A DNA stretch of 64,000 bases from Perilla frutescens (Eukaryota > Streptophyta > Magnoliopsida > Lamiales > Lamiaceae). This document shows positions 1 through 12,706 of the stretch, piece after piece. Below the pieces are notes generated by a model, which searched no databases, had not been told where the DNA came from, and saw nothing but the letters and a program-made list of their open reading frames with translations. The translations under genes and the position numbers were made by a program. How positions within the stretch are numbered: position 1 is the stretch's first letter; every line of letters starts with the position of its first letter. The stretch spans positions 10,308,501 through 10,372,500 of the forward strand of contig BRKX01000017.1 of NCBI GenBank assembly GCA_026008535.1, written 5' to 3'.

Positions 1-1250
1 ATGAAGGTGAAAAGCTTACTGATTTCAACGCCAAGATTTGTGACATAGCTAATGAAAGCTTTGCACTTGGTGATGCCATCTCTGAGGAGAAACTTGTGCG
101 GAAAGTTCTGCGATCTCTTCCCAGGAGATTCGCATATAAAGTCACGGCGATAGAAGAGGCCAAGGACGTGAGCAAGATAAAGTTACAAGAGCTGATGGGG
201 TCCCTGAGGACTTTTGAAATGGGACTAACAGATGAAGAGACAGTTCAGAAGAAAAGCATAGCCTTTCAAGCCGGCTCCAGTTCTGATGAGCCAAGTTTTG
301 TCTCTGACAAAAATGATCTGACTGAGTCAATTGCACTGCTGACAAAGAATTTCTCAAAATTTATCAAACGTTATGAGAAGTCTTCATAGAATAATTCTGT
401 CAAGAACAGATTCTCCAAACCTCGGAGATCTAAAGATGAAAATTCTATTGAAGAAAAATAGAAGGAGGTCAAGTGTAGAGAATGTGGTGGTCTTGGGCAC
501 TATCAAGTTGAATGTGCTAGCACCTTAAAGAAGAAGAATAAATCCTATAGTTTCACTCTTAGTGAAAGTGATGATCCAGATGATAGTGGGAATGATGAAG
601 AATGCGTGAGCAATCATATTGCTTTCATGACACATTCTCACAAAGAACCTGAGTCTAATTCTGTCTCTGACAGACAGAATGACAATGTTTTGGAATGCAG
701 TGATGATGAAGAATTCACTGAAGAGTCTGCCATAGAAGCTTACAAAAAGCTTCATGAGAGCTGAATCATGGTGGTTAAAGTCAATGAAGGGCTGATGAAA
801 GAGAATGGTAATCTCGTTAAAGAAAGAGATAGTTTGTCCACGTGCCTCAGTTAATTGCAGAATGATCTTCAACAATCCAGAAATAATTCTCACTCTTAGA
901 ATGGTGAACTGCTTCATCTAAAGAAGCTTGTCAAGATGATGAATTATGGATCGTCTCAGCTCGATGACATCCTTTCTAAAGGAAAAAGTCCGCAGAACCA
1001 TACAGGTCTTGGATACACTGGTGGGAAGTTTTCTGATCGTTTCTGTCAAGGACAAACATCTGGAAAGCATGATGAATCTGTATCAGAACCTGAATTTAAA
1101 CCAGAGATCAAGCAGCCACAGCCTCAAAAGTCACAGTCTCGAAAGATTGGAGTTGTCTGCCACTACTATGAAAAACCTGGTCACATTCGACCATACTGTA
1201 GGTACTACATCAATGATCTCAGAAGAATGAGGAAGAAAGGTCGATCTCAG
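1..1250 (+). pseudogene. gag remnant of Copia copy 1
   Basis: The reading frame starts upstream of the window and encodes the C-terminal half of a Copia capsid protein. The UBN2/gag domain comes first (VLRSLPRRF... about 100-390). A CCHC zinc knuckle follows (CRECGGLGHYQVEC, about 475-520), then an acidic stretch and a second knuckle-like motif (CHYYEKPGHIRPYC, about 1158-1200). In-frame stops lie at 387 (TAG), 459 (TAG), 762 (TGA), 852 (TAA) and 897 (TAG). Compared with the copy at 57 kb, these come from CAG, a stop shared by both copies, TGG, GAA and CAG. No indel occurs in this part. It cannot give a full protein. Confidence 0.88.
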
Positions 1251-2907
1251 AATGACCTGAATTTCAGAAGACAATCTGTATGGAACAGATCCTGGAACAA
1301 TCACAGGAACTATGTTGTTCACACTGCCCTCAATATTCTTGCAAAGAGCAGCTAGTACTTTGACAGCGGATGCTCGTGACACATGACTGGAGATGCCAGT
1401 ATGCTGATGAATATCCAAAAGGATTGTTCTTATCAATCCGTTACTTTTGGAGACGGTGTCAAGGGAAGAGTTCTTGGCCGTGGTCATCTAAATGTTGAAG
1501 GAATGCCCAACTTGGAGGATGTTCTGCTTGTTGAAGGACTGAAAGCTAACTTAATTAGCATAAGCCAACTCTGCGTAAGGTCTCTTAGTTCATTTTACTA
1601 GAAACAAATGTCTTGTGAAGAACAAAGAATGTGTGCTGCTGATGGATGGAGACAGATCGAGGGACAATTGTTACCTTCTCAACATGAAAGGTAAATGCTT
1701 CAGAACTCAGCTTGATGAAGCAAACATATGGCATGAAAAGCTTGGTCATGTGAGTTATAGAAACATACAACGTCTCATGAAGACAGAAGCTGTGAATGGA
1801 GTTCCGAAGTTTGATATTGATCGTAGCAAAATTTGTGGACCGTGTAAAGTGGGAAAACAGATTCATACATCACATAAATCTGTTAAGAAGATTACCACCT
1901 CAAAAGCTTTAGAGCTGTTGCATATGGATTTGATGGGGCCTGTTCAAACTGAAAGTATTGGACGGAAGAAGTTTATTTTTGTGTGTGTGGATGACTTCAC
2001 ACGATTCACATGGGTTGAGTTCCTTAGAGATAAAGGAGAAACTTTTGAGACATTCAAGAATCTGTGTCTCAAGCTTGAAGTGGAGAAAGCAACAGCTGTG
2101 ATGAGAATTCGAAGTGATCACGGTCGTGAATTTGAAAATGCTTATTTCAAAGGTTTTTGTGAAGAAAGAGGTATTGCTCAGGAGTTTTCTGCACCAAAAA
2201 CACCTCAACAAAATGGTGTTGTTGAGAGAAAAAATCGGACTCTTCAAGAAATGAGCCGAGTCATGTTGAAGGCAAAATCTGTCTCTGACAATCTATGGGC
2301 TGAAGCTGTGAACACAGCATGTCATGTTATTAACCGGGTGTATTTCAGACCGAAGACAAGAGTTACTCCCTACGAGCTGTGGAAAGGGAAGAAACCAAAC
2401 TTAAAGTACTTTCACATCTTCGGAATTACTTGTTATATGTTAAGAGACCGAGAGCAGCTTGGCAAGTTTGATTCCAAAGGAGATGAATGCATTTTTCTCG
2501 GATATTCGAGAAATAGTCAGGCCTATTGAGTGTTCAACAAGAGGACTAAGACGGTGATGGAGTCCATCAATATTTTTGTAAATGATCTGGAAGAACCTGT
2601 TGCCCAGATTGATGAGGAGATTGTTGATGTCATAACTCTTGTGCCAGCTTCTGTTCCAGATAATTCGGAACACAATGATCAGGCTGAGTTGAGGAACGAA
2701 AACCTGGATAACTTCAAATCTTCAAAAGGTGTGCAGAAGCATCATTCTACAGTAGACATTATTAGTGATGTGAGTGAAGGAGTTAGAACCAGAGGAGTTC
2801 GAAAGAACTATTGTGAGATGATTGCAAATGTCTGCTATACTTCTACAACTGAGCCCAAGAACGTTAAAGAGGCCTTACAAGATGATCGATGGATTCATGC
2901 CATGTAA
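1251..2907 (+). pseudogene. Protease-integrase remnant of Copia copy 1
   Basis: The frame continues into the retroviral-type aspartic protease (FDSGCS, about 1360-1378). The Copia integrase zinc finger follows (HEKLGHVSYRNIQRL with CGPCKVGK, about 1730-1855), then the catalytic core (HMDLMGPV, DDFTRF, RSDHGREFEN, about 1920-2140) and its C-terminal extension. Damage: TGG to TAG at 1353, a 2-nt deletion near 1575 next to a TAA, CGA to TGA at 2527, and TAA at 2905. The last stop is shared with the other copy. The sequence past 2905 matches the start of reverse transcriptase for only about 85 bp. Confidence 0.88.
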
Positions 2908-2992
2908 GAAGAGCTCTTGCAGTTTGAAAGAAATGAAGTATGGGATCTGGTTCCATGCCTAAAGATGTTAATGTGATCGGCACGAAGTTTAT

Positions 2993-4098
2993 TTAATGAT
3001 CATGCCTATAGTCAAACTGTGATACTACATAAATTAGCTACTTTTGGTCTATCACCCAAAAAAGACAATCTTTCGTGTTCTTGTCTATTGGAGCCCAGCT
3101 AGCACATATATATGAACAATTAAATATATGTTTATATCATCTACGTTTATTTGATCTTGACATATACCCATGCTATATTTACATTTCAATTCACATAAAA
3201 TATATGATATATTGGTGTGGATTCATGTAAATTGGATATATAATTAAAAATATTAAGGAGTTTTATCAATTTACAACTCGAAAGATAAGTTGCTTATTAA
3301 TCTAGAGTTTAAAAGATGAAAATTATTAATTTAAGTTATTTAAATCATTTATTTTAATCCTTTTTCAATTTTTAATTATTTTTTATTAAATTTAATAGAT
3401 AATTCGTGAAGAAATGCTCATTAATAATTAATATAAAATTAATTAAAAATAATTAAAATACATGATTTCAGCCATTAGACTGATAGTTTCAACCATGGAT
3501 GAGTTAAATTGATAAATCTCATCGTTGGGACTAAGAATTGATAATTAACCTATTTTCAACTCTAAATGAATAAAACTTGGTAATCACTAGAAGATAAAAC
3601 GTTAACATATAATCCTATAGTTATCTTATACAATTTCTGTAATTCCAAAACAGATCATAGAAGTCAATTTCGCCATTGTAATTATATAAAATTTGAATAA
3701 TCTAAACACCTAATCAACATCACTATCGTAATAATAATCTAAAATTTGAATCATAGAAACAGCTATCGATATATTTATAACACCTGTAATTTCATGAAAC
3801 TCCAAAATTTCAACATTAAATAAACTGCCAGATATGCCCTTACCCCCACAAAGAAGCCTCTGACAGCCACGTGTCTCTTTCGCCTTCCCTATTAGTCTAC
3901 TCTAACTCCAATCATTAACCCCGTCTCCACCCCCACCCCCACTCCCACCCCCAAATCAATCAATGATGAACCCCCACATTTTCACACACATCACACAGTA
4001 GCGATGGCTCTCAGCCCTTTTCCTTCGATCCCGCCCAAACCCCCCTTCCCACGCCAAAATTAACAATCCAAAAATCTCTAACCATAAATTCCAACGTC
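2993..4098. other. AT-rich intergenic DNA and 5' flank of the LRR gene
   Basis: No coding sequence is seen. The first 900 bases are AT-rich. About 200 bases before the ATG at 4099 the sequence turns C-rich (runs of CCCCAC, 3920-3955), like a pyrimidine-rich promoter or 5' leader of the following gene. No clear TATA box could be assigned. Confidence 0.5.
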
Positions 4099-7000
4099 AT
4101 GGCGATCGTTACCGGCGACAGATATCTCGAATCACTCGTAAAATTCGTCGAGAATCAGGCGGAGAGATTGATAGAAGGGACGCTGGTGTTGAAATTGAAT
4201 CCGGTGGGTTTGCGGTACGTGCAATCGAGGCTGGAGGCGTTAGGGGAGCTGGAGAGCTTGTTGGCCGGAGCTCCGGTTGATTATTTGCGGGCGTATGTGT
4301 CGGATTTGGGTGACCACCGCGCGCTCGAGCAGTTGCGGAGAATTCTTCGCCTGCTTCCGTCGTTGAAGGTGGTTTCGCTGCTGCCGCCTCTCCGTAAGGA
4401 TCCAACGCCGCTGTTTCTGCTTCCATTCGGCAGTTTGAAGGTTCTGGAGCTCCGTGGATGTGATTTGTCGACGTCTGCAGCGAAAGGGCTGCTTGAGTTG
4501 AGGTTTACGCTTGAGAAATTGATATGCCATAACTCAACTGTGAGTGCTGATTTTCTTTTAGAGGTTTGCCTAATTTTTTGTTGTGCTTGCGATGTTGATC
4601 ACCGTGAGTTCTTGTTTGATTACCGAAGCATTTTCTTTTCATGGGGTGTGTGAGATTAACGTAAATGGATTTTATATCGAGAAAACGGTTTTTTTTTTAT
4701 TCTTTTTGTCATGTTTCTGTGTGGGTTATGAAGCTGAGTTTAGAAATGTTAGATAATAATGCAGTATGTTTTATTATATTGCATTTTAAAATGGGAGGAA
4801 TTGAATATTGAGTGAAGCAGGCAGAGGAGAATGTCTTGACATTTAATAGTTCTTAAGCCAGCTGCCAATGAAGCCTTGTTTCTACTTCTCAGAACAGTGC
4901 ACATCAAATAAGCATTGATCAATTCTGCTAGCTACAATGTTGATCTATTATCATGTTGACCTTTCATTTTTTGTTTGTGGAAATTTGCTTAGGATGCATT
5001 GCGACACGTATTCGCGAGTAGAATTGCGGACATAAAGAATTCACCCCAGTGGAACCGGTTATCTTTTGTTTCATGCGCGTGTAATGACCTGATTCTCATG
5101 GATGAGTCTTTGCAGCTTCTTCCTATGGTTGAAACCCTTGATCTGAGTAGGAACAAATTTGCGAAGGTGGATAATCTCAGGAAGTGCACCAAATTGAAGC
5201 ATGTGGATTTGGGATTTAATAATCTAAGAAGTATTGCATCATTAAGTGAGGTAATTTTCTGAAATCAGATGCCTATTACTGAGCCAAATAAGATGCTTGT
5301 AGCTTTGAGCTGAAGACATAATTTCTTAGTGATGATTACTGTTCCCAAATTGTGGGTACATTCATTATGGTAGAGCTTCTCTAAGGTTATGGCAATCAGC
5401 TAACAATATATTCAAAGTACGAACCTATTTTCCAACTGTGCACCTAAGATAATAAAGATGTATACCTTCATATCTAGAAAAAGGGTCTATGTTTTGACTG
5501 ATGACAGATCCTTTACACTTTATACAGTTTTTTTACCACAAATTTGTGAATATGCTATTATAGACTTCAACTTTTACATTAGTTTTCACTTGAACTAGAA
5601 GAAGCAGAAGGAAGGAAAATTGGAAATAATAAAAGGCATTCTATTATCTGATTTATATGTTTTCCCAGTCAGTTTTCAGATGCTCTAAGGTGAACATTAT
5701 GCTCTATGACTTAAAATATCATCCTCAATAAGTATTAGTATTTTTATCTAGGGAATTGGTAGCAGACTCACTTTAAATGTTAGTTTGTACAGGTCCCCTG
5801 TCAGATTGTTAAGCTTGTGCTGAGGAACAATGCTTTAACTTCATTGCACGGCATTGAGAAACTGAAGTCACTCCAAGGGCTTGATCTTTCATACAATATT
5901 ATTTCTAACTTCTCTGAGATAGAGGTACTTGCTGGTATCCCTTCTCTTCAGAGCTTATGGTTAGAAGGAAATCCTCTTTGCTATGCCCGATGGTTCCGAG
6001 CTAAAGTTTTCAGCCTTTTTCCTCATACAGACCTAGTAAGTTGTTAGTTACCATTTTTTAAATTGTTACTACTTAGCAACCTATATATGGAGAAAATTCT
6101 CTTCTGATTTCTTGGAACACTTATTTCAATTTGCACTTTCATTGACTTGCATATGTGATATATTGGCATGTGCTTTAGCTTAAGCTGGATGAGAAGAAAA
6201 TCTCGGCTTGTGAGGCTTGGAAGCGGCAAATAATAATTTCAGGCAGGCAGAAGCAGCCTGCAAGCTATGGATTTTATTCACCAATCCGATATGATGCTGA
6301 TGTAGATGAAAGTGCAAATACTAAGAAGGTAAGAAACTACTAGATGGTATCATTATCATTCTCATGAGAATGTGATTAGCAACCATTTACTGAGATGTGA
6401 AATTTGGTCACAATAAATAATTGTTTTGTCCTGATGATTTTCAGAGGCTTTCCCGTCTTGCATATATTGAGAATGATGAGCGGAGCATATACATTGCTGA
6501 CCAAGATTCAATGTCTTGTGATAATGAGATTGAGAGCAAAGGCGAAACTGCATATACAGAAGAAGAAGCTGACATCGAAGATTTGATTAAAAGAATTGAA
6601 AGTTTGAAGAAGGATCATTCTGTTCTATGGTTGGAGGAATTTCAAGAATGGATGAATCAAACATCAGAAAATGTTGCTAATGGTAATAAATTCAAGAGTA
6701 CTGTCTCACATAGTAATAAAGAGACGCGTTTGAAGAGTGCGACAGAGGACGTGGACCATGCTGAGCCCTCAAGATACATGTCTGACTCTTTTCAGCTTTC
6801 TGGAGATGAGAGTAGCACAATCATTCTAGGATCTGAGACATCCTTTGCAGATACATCGGTTGTCAGTGCTCAACAGTATTTTGATCGGCTTGGTGAAGCA
6901 GCTTCAAGGTTATTCATGGGGCATGCTGGAGGGGATAGATCTGTTTTCAAGAATTTTAGTGAGAGTCAGGAAGAGCTGAGATTCATAAATAATGAAGGGA

Positions 7001-7695
7001 GTATGTCTGTAGATGGCATGTATGTGCGGTTTAATTCCCTTGAAATGCCCAGAGGGGATAGTTTGAGTACAGAAAACACCTATGTTCCTTCAACTGCAAT
7101 AAATGATATAATAGGGTCCCATTCTTCCTCAGCTTGCCCGGCTTCTCCACCTCATTACCAAGAGGATATTTTACATCGACGCCACAACCTAGAAGAAGAA
7201 TTTCTGCAGCTATCTGCTGAATCATTCTCAGTGGCATCGTCGGATAGTAATACGAGTTGTAGTGAAGATGATTCTGCACAATCTGGCCCTTCAGTGTTTC
7301 GTATTGATGATTCTGTTATCGAGAGTTCATCTGAAAGGAGTCATGACAAGTTCTGTGCAGCTTCATTTGAAGATGATGCAGGTGATGCAAATCATGATAA
7401 CATTTCATCATCAAAGCAAAATGGAACTGATATGTCAATTGCTGGTACTGAAGGGAATTCTTCTAATACCAATGGTAGAGAGTTGGAAATCTCCCTTCCT
7501 GGCAGTAGTAGGTCTTATGATGCCTTACATGATGATGAAAGTTTAGGGGTTATTAAGGGGAAAACTGGTTGGTTGGATAAGAATAGACGAAGAAGGAAAC
7601 TCAGTAGAAGGATGATCTCCTTACCAGAGGAAGATGATGTACATGGTGACACTGACTCATCGAAGAAGTCTAGTGACCACTTAGAAACCTGTTGA
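4099..7695 (+). CDS. LRR protein, STK11-interacting-protein-like (5 exons)
   Basis: Predicted exons are 4099-4539, 4993-5250, 5793-6035, 6179-6328 and 6445-7695. All junctions are GT-AG and phase 0, giving about 780 aa. The N-terminus (MAIVTGDRYLESLVKFVE) and the LRR block fit my memory of the plant family annotated 'outer arm dynein light chain 1 protein' or STK11-interacting-protein-like. SDS22-type repeats are clear in exons 2-3 (LDLSRNKFAKVDNL, LDLSYNIISNFSEI), closed by an LRR-cap-like LWLEGNPLCYARWFR. Exon 5 is long, Ser/Asp/Glu-rich and probably disordered, with a basic KNRRRRKLSRR patch near the end. I recall relatives with a longer C-terminus. Another frame (7688-7792) encodes VEVHGPRNVLVCELWKS just past the stop, so a recent 1-nt loss may have shortened it. 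It probably acts as a scaffold; its substrate is unknown. Confidence 0.75.
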
Positions 7696-10600
7696 AGTGC
7701 ATGGACCAAGAAATGTGTTGGTCTGTGAGCTGTGGAAATCCACACTGGCTAGAAATAATGGGGACAGTGCTACCTTCACAGTATTTGGCTAGTATAACAG
7801 GGGAAATAGATCTTTGAGTTCAATGCATGAAGTGGATGCAAAGATGGTTTACTTGGATGGTTGGACCTGTTTTAGTTTAGATTTGGCTTCTGATTGGGGG
7901 AGGGGGTGAATGAACTTCTGGACAGTATGTGCGATGTAACCGTCTGATCTCTGTTCACTGAAAGATCACGATATATTGAAAGGTTAATAATATCTTATGA
8001 GGATTATATTCTGAAACTCTAACCACTACATGATTGAGAGAATTTTCTTGTTTCTTTGTTTCTATGAAGATTGTAATGCCATAGGTAAGTTTCATTATTC
8101 TCAAATATGATGAGAATTTTTTCTTGGTACATAGCCTTTAGGAATCTTTAAACTAAATGTATATATGATATGTATATGATCTTATTATACTTCTTCGAGT
8201 TGATGCTCTGCATAGTATTTAAGAGCAGCAATTATAATGCATTTATTTTACTTCCTGTTGCATGTTCTATGCACACGGAGGACCCAGTTAACATTGCTGT
8301 TGTATGCGATGTTGACTAGAGACGTAATTTATACTTTTGCAGCTTTTTTTAATGTTTTATTCATAGCTTTAATTCTATTAGTTGATAGCTTCATTTGGTG
8401 ATAACTTACAGGAACTGGCTCAGAAATGGTTACTTGTCACAGGCTTAGAGATGTGGAGAGGTTTCTTTGGAATTAGGACTCTTCTAGTTCTTAATTTGTT
8501 ACTTGCAGTCTCATCGCTGGATGCCTGCTGCTTTTCTAGTAGTGTGTGTAGTATCTTGGGCTTGTATGGGTGTCCATGCAACATATCTGTCGAAGACCAG
8601 GTGTGTGTACTTGGAGATCAAGACAATTGACCTACCAATTGAATTATTGGATTGCTCTGGCTCCTGTGGGTCGAGAATGCTTACTGTCTGACAAGGTAAT
8701 TTTAACTACTTAAATATATTATTATACTGGTGATGCTTTTTTTTTTATTTGTTGAAATGTCTTGGGGAATATATTTTGCATTGTGGGTCATATCAATTTT
8801 GTCTTGACGGGCGGCACACAGGTTCAAAAATTAACATCATCGTGCTTTTTGTTAGAAAACTTATAAAGGAATACTAAGTCAACAATCGAAAATCTCTATC
8901 TCATTTTGTTTTTAATTAAAAAAATGTAAGGCAATCCCGCATGAAGTAACTGTATTTGTACAAGTTAGTGAGAGTTAAGTAAGCCAAATAAGAAATTATA
9001 CTAAATTTTGAATTATTATACCATAGTCCTATATAGCCATTTGGATTGCTTCTAGCCCTTGTCTTAAAGGAGGAGCATTAAGTATTCAGTATTATAGTAC
9101 TGATCATAAATATATGGGATATTATTTTGGAACTCAATTTGTATATTGTGGCCATAGTTGATATATTTAATGATTTGAAATAACATATCATTTGATGGAT
9201 TATACTGATGCTTTCATGTTGTTGTGAGAACCATATTACTCAAAGTTATATGCATGAACAGAACAGGTACCAAAACACTTCATTACTGAACAACTCTTGC
9301 CAACTTTAACACAATTAGGCCTCATAACCTGTTCGTTCACGTAAGGGACAAAAAATGGCACAGAACTATTCACTTGTGATCACAGCTTACTTATTCTCTT
9401 ACTTATTCTTCAATCTTGATCCCTACAGGATAAAGCATTCTGTAAAAACTAGAAATCATGAAGTGCTATTCAGTTCAAGTTTAAACTTTGATGTATCCCG
9501 TGCTTGAGATGTGAACCATTTGCTAGAGTATTAAATTTTTCTTGATGGTATCTTGCAGCACCAGTAACGTCATACTTCTTCATGAAAATCGGAATGTTGT
9601 CAAATAATAAAAAATTAGATGCTGGGATTTGAATACTGACCTGCATTATGTCATACAAGATGCTTGTCAAATTAGTTTGAACTTTATTACTTCCCACCTT
9701 GTGCTTTCAAAAGTTTTAACGTGGCTTTATCTTTGTTCATTCACATAATAGTATAATACCTGTCGTCTTCATTCCTTTTATTGGTGGCTGGGGGTTGATG
9801 GTTGAATCTTATGCTCACCTACTTTACTTACAAAATCATTAGGTAGTAGGTTTTTTTTTTTTAATTAAAATACATGTAGTACCATGTTTCTTTACAATTC
9901 CTTTTTAAGTGATTTCTTGTGATTTTTCTAGTTTTTCCTCTCGTCCGCCTTCTGGCTAAGAGTATGATACCTTCCAAGATTGTTGTTCATACTTGAAGGG
10001 CATCCACTTCTGTTCACTGAAGATCTCATGCTATTTTGTTCCTCTGGGATGGCATTTACCCCATACTATTCATCTGAGATGGTAATTATTTTCTATATAT
10101 CTGAAGGATTTGATGTGAGATGCTTCTTTTATTGCTTGAACTTATCCCTTTTTTTTCTGACCTCGTTATTCCTAGTGAATCCCCTTGAGCAAATGGCATT
10201 TTATCCCTTGTGAACTGCTGCCTAAACACGTAATGTGAAGATAAAACATGTTTCTGATCTGAAAGCATGGAGGCACGGGTGGTTATAAAATTTTCTAGCG
10301 TTGCTGAATACAATCCACGCCAAGTCTTGTGAGATAAGAATTTAGTTGTTGCTTATCATTCTTTGCCCTGTTTGTGATTCCATATTCATTCCATTTTTTT
10401 TTTATTTTTTTTTTGTGTGCGCGCTAGCTTGATCTTGCGTTGCCTGTAAATGAAACAATTTTGTGGTTTGTGTTTGATTGATTCATTCATTAGTGTGAAG
10501 CATTGTACAGTATAGGACTGTAGGTTTGGATGGTTAATTGGTGTGGATATAAAACATTCTTGAACTGTACATACGTGATGACGTTACATCGGATAATACT

Positions 10601-11386
10601 ACAGTTTGAAAAAAACAAATCGTACCGAAATGCAAATTATTATATCCCAGCTGCTGTATTTTTTATTTTTTTTTTATTTTTATTTTTTGCATAATATGCC
10701 CCGTTCCTTAAAACTCGAGATAAATGATGATCAAACAATGTTTCTAGGAACTTTTTATTCTTTCTAGTTTTTTTTACAGTTGTATACATAAGATTGCATG
10801 TAATAATTCAAGATTTAGTTCGTAAAAGCTATGCAAGATCCATCCATCGTATAGCTCATTTTCAACATACCTCGAAACATCATAATTCATAACTGTGTCT
10901 TTATATGGGGAAGCGTGCACTAACAGGGAATTAGATATATTGTGAAATATTGGGAAAGTGATTAGAACTTTTTTTTTCTTTCGTGGTAACCTCTAGTTAT
11001 TTGATGGTGATAAATTTTGTTCATCTGTAATAGTTTGCCCATCATATAAGAAAGGTGAGCTATATTATGAGTATCATATACAAATAGGTTCGGACTAAAG
11101 TAGTTGATGAGATTTTAACTTAAAAACACCATTTTACCTTTTTCAATTTGACGATAAGATACTTCCTCCAAAAAAAAATGACGATAAAGATATATCTTCA
11201 AAATGCCAAAATTTTGCTATATTTGACTCTGAAAATAAGTAATGTACGAAGTAATAGACAACAATAACGGTTCTTGAGTATATCATCGCAATTCTTTTTA
11301 GTTTCATGGTGGGAATAGTTATTGGTTCTTTCTTTGTTTTTTATTTGTTGCTTGGAGATTAATAAAGATGAAAAACCTCCCTCATA
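7696..11386. other. 3' UTR and long intergenic region
   Basis: The first 300-400 bases are probably the 3' UTR of the LRR gene. The rest is AT-rich with poly-T tracts (8730s, 9850s, 10390s, 10660s). Two overlapping short reading frames at 8382-8691 have no recognisable domain and look like chance. I see no conserved protein, RNA gene or clear transposon end. Confidence 0.45.
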
Positions 11387-12706
11387 ATGTAGTGATATGA
11401 CCACGAAAAGCCTTGAAAAACCGAACCCGGAGCTGCAATTTCGAGATCCAATTACACGACTTCGAGCAATACAATTGCAAGGATATTTCCAAGCATTTGT
11501 ATGTAAGAAGTTTGAAGATGAAGAAAGAGTTGAGAGCAGCCCCAAGATTGTTGTGTTGTTCAAGATTAAAGATTGAAGATCAAGATTTGAAGAACACAAG
11601 TGCATGAAAATATTCAGATATTTTGGGCAGCCCATAAAGGTCAAATATTCAGCCCGAGATTGGTCAACATGCTATCAATTAATGATGAAGAAGGAAGCAT
11701 GAAGACGTGAGAAGAAGAATGACGCCATTTGGACATGTGTATGAAGAGTTGTACGCGTTTGCATGAGAATCCGACAAGTTGCTGTTTTTCATGCAAATGT
11801 GGCAAGATTAATTATAACATGGGCCACAAATTTAATCACTTAATTCAGCCCATTGTTGTGATTAATTAGGTCCAATTAGGCGAGAATATTGAAGCCCAAA
11901 ATCAGTTTGGGATTTATCCTTATCTAGTTAGATTTAGTTAGATTTTTGTTATCTTAGTTTTGGTATCTTTTGATTTTATCCTAGATTGATTAGGATTAGT
12001 ATATTTTCGATTTCTTTAGTTATTAGGACTCTAATTTTCGTCCATAGCCTATTAGTATATATAGGACATCTATTTGTTACATTTAAAGTAGACAATTGCA
12101 AGAAATAAAGAGTTATTCTCAATCTGTCTCACGATCCTTCGGTTGATCAAATTTTTATCTACAATTCGATTGTTCTAGCAATACAATAGTCTTATTCAAG
12201 TTCTTCAGGGTATATTAAGTACTTGGGAGAATTGCTATCCGGAGAATTAGTCGTGCGCGTTCGAGTTGATACAACACGGGTTCGCCGATCCTGATTTATC
12301 CTTCTACCTTTCATCGCCGCCGAGATTCCTTTCACCACCGTCGTTCGCCGTGATTCCAGCCATCACCGCCGAGTTCCAACCATCCAAGGGTGTTCATCGT
12401 GTCAACAGTCGAGTCCTAGTTCGTGTCTTCGTTTCCTAGTAAGTTTCTTTATTCGTTCGAGTCTTGTTCGTTTCTAGCCGCGTCTTTTCGTTTATTCTCT
12501 TATTCGTATTGATCCCTTACGCATCCGACGTTGTTCCGTTCCTTGCTTCCGCATCCTTTCGTCCGTGTCGTGTCCCATAGGTCCCGGGTCACATCATAAA
12601 TTGGAAATATCCTTGCAATTGTATTGCTCGAAGTCGTGTAATTGGATCTCGAAATTGCAGCTCCGGGTTCGGTTTTTCAAGGCTTTTCGTGGTCATATCA
12701 TGTAGT
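11387..12706 (+). mobile_element. Insertion with 100-bp perfect inverted ends and target-site duplication
   Basis: Positions 11393-11492 and 12601-12700 are perfect inverted copies by eye (ends TGATATGACCACGAAAAG / CTTTTCGTGGTCATATCA). The block begins TG and ends CA and is flanked by TGTAG on both sides (11388-11392, 12701-12705). If the edge is drawn one base further in, the duplication is ATGTAGT. The interior looks like an LTR promoter region: TATATATAGG at about 12054, then AATAAAG at about 12104. A second LTR-like end (GGTCCCGGGTCACATCA) falls at 12596, just before the right inverted copy. It may be an LTR followed by an inverted piece of its own start, or a non-autonomous DNA transposon. 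No protein is encoded. Confidence 0.7.

Larger units (their letters stand above)
1..2992 (+). mobile_element. Decayed Copia (Sirevirus-like) retrotransposon fragment
   Basis: This is the internal part of a Ty1/Copia element, entered part-way through gag at the window edge. It stops abruptly near 2992, at the start of the reverse-transcriptase region. It is collinear with the second copy at 57483-60470: an offset of 57482 holds to about 1574 and 57484 after it. Beyond about 2992 the two sequences have nothing in common, so RT, RNase H and the 3' LTR are missing here. No LTR is seen on either side. The lineage call rests on a long gag with two zinc knuckles and on the third ORF present in the sister copy. 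Confidence 0.9.

Noticed and set aside
4109..4530. Minus-strand frames opposite LRR exon 1
   Set aside because: Shadows of a GC-richer coding exon on the other strand.
8382..8691. Two overlapping short frames with hydrophobic stretches
   Set aside because: No domain, no splice context and composition like the flanks; probably chance.
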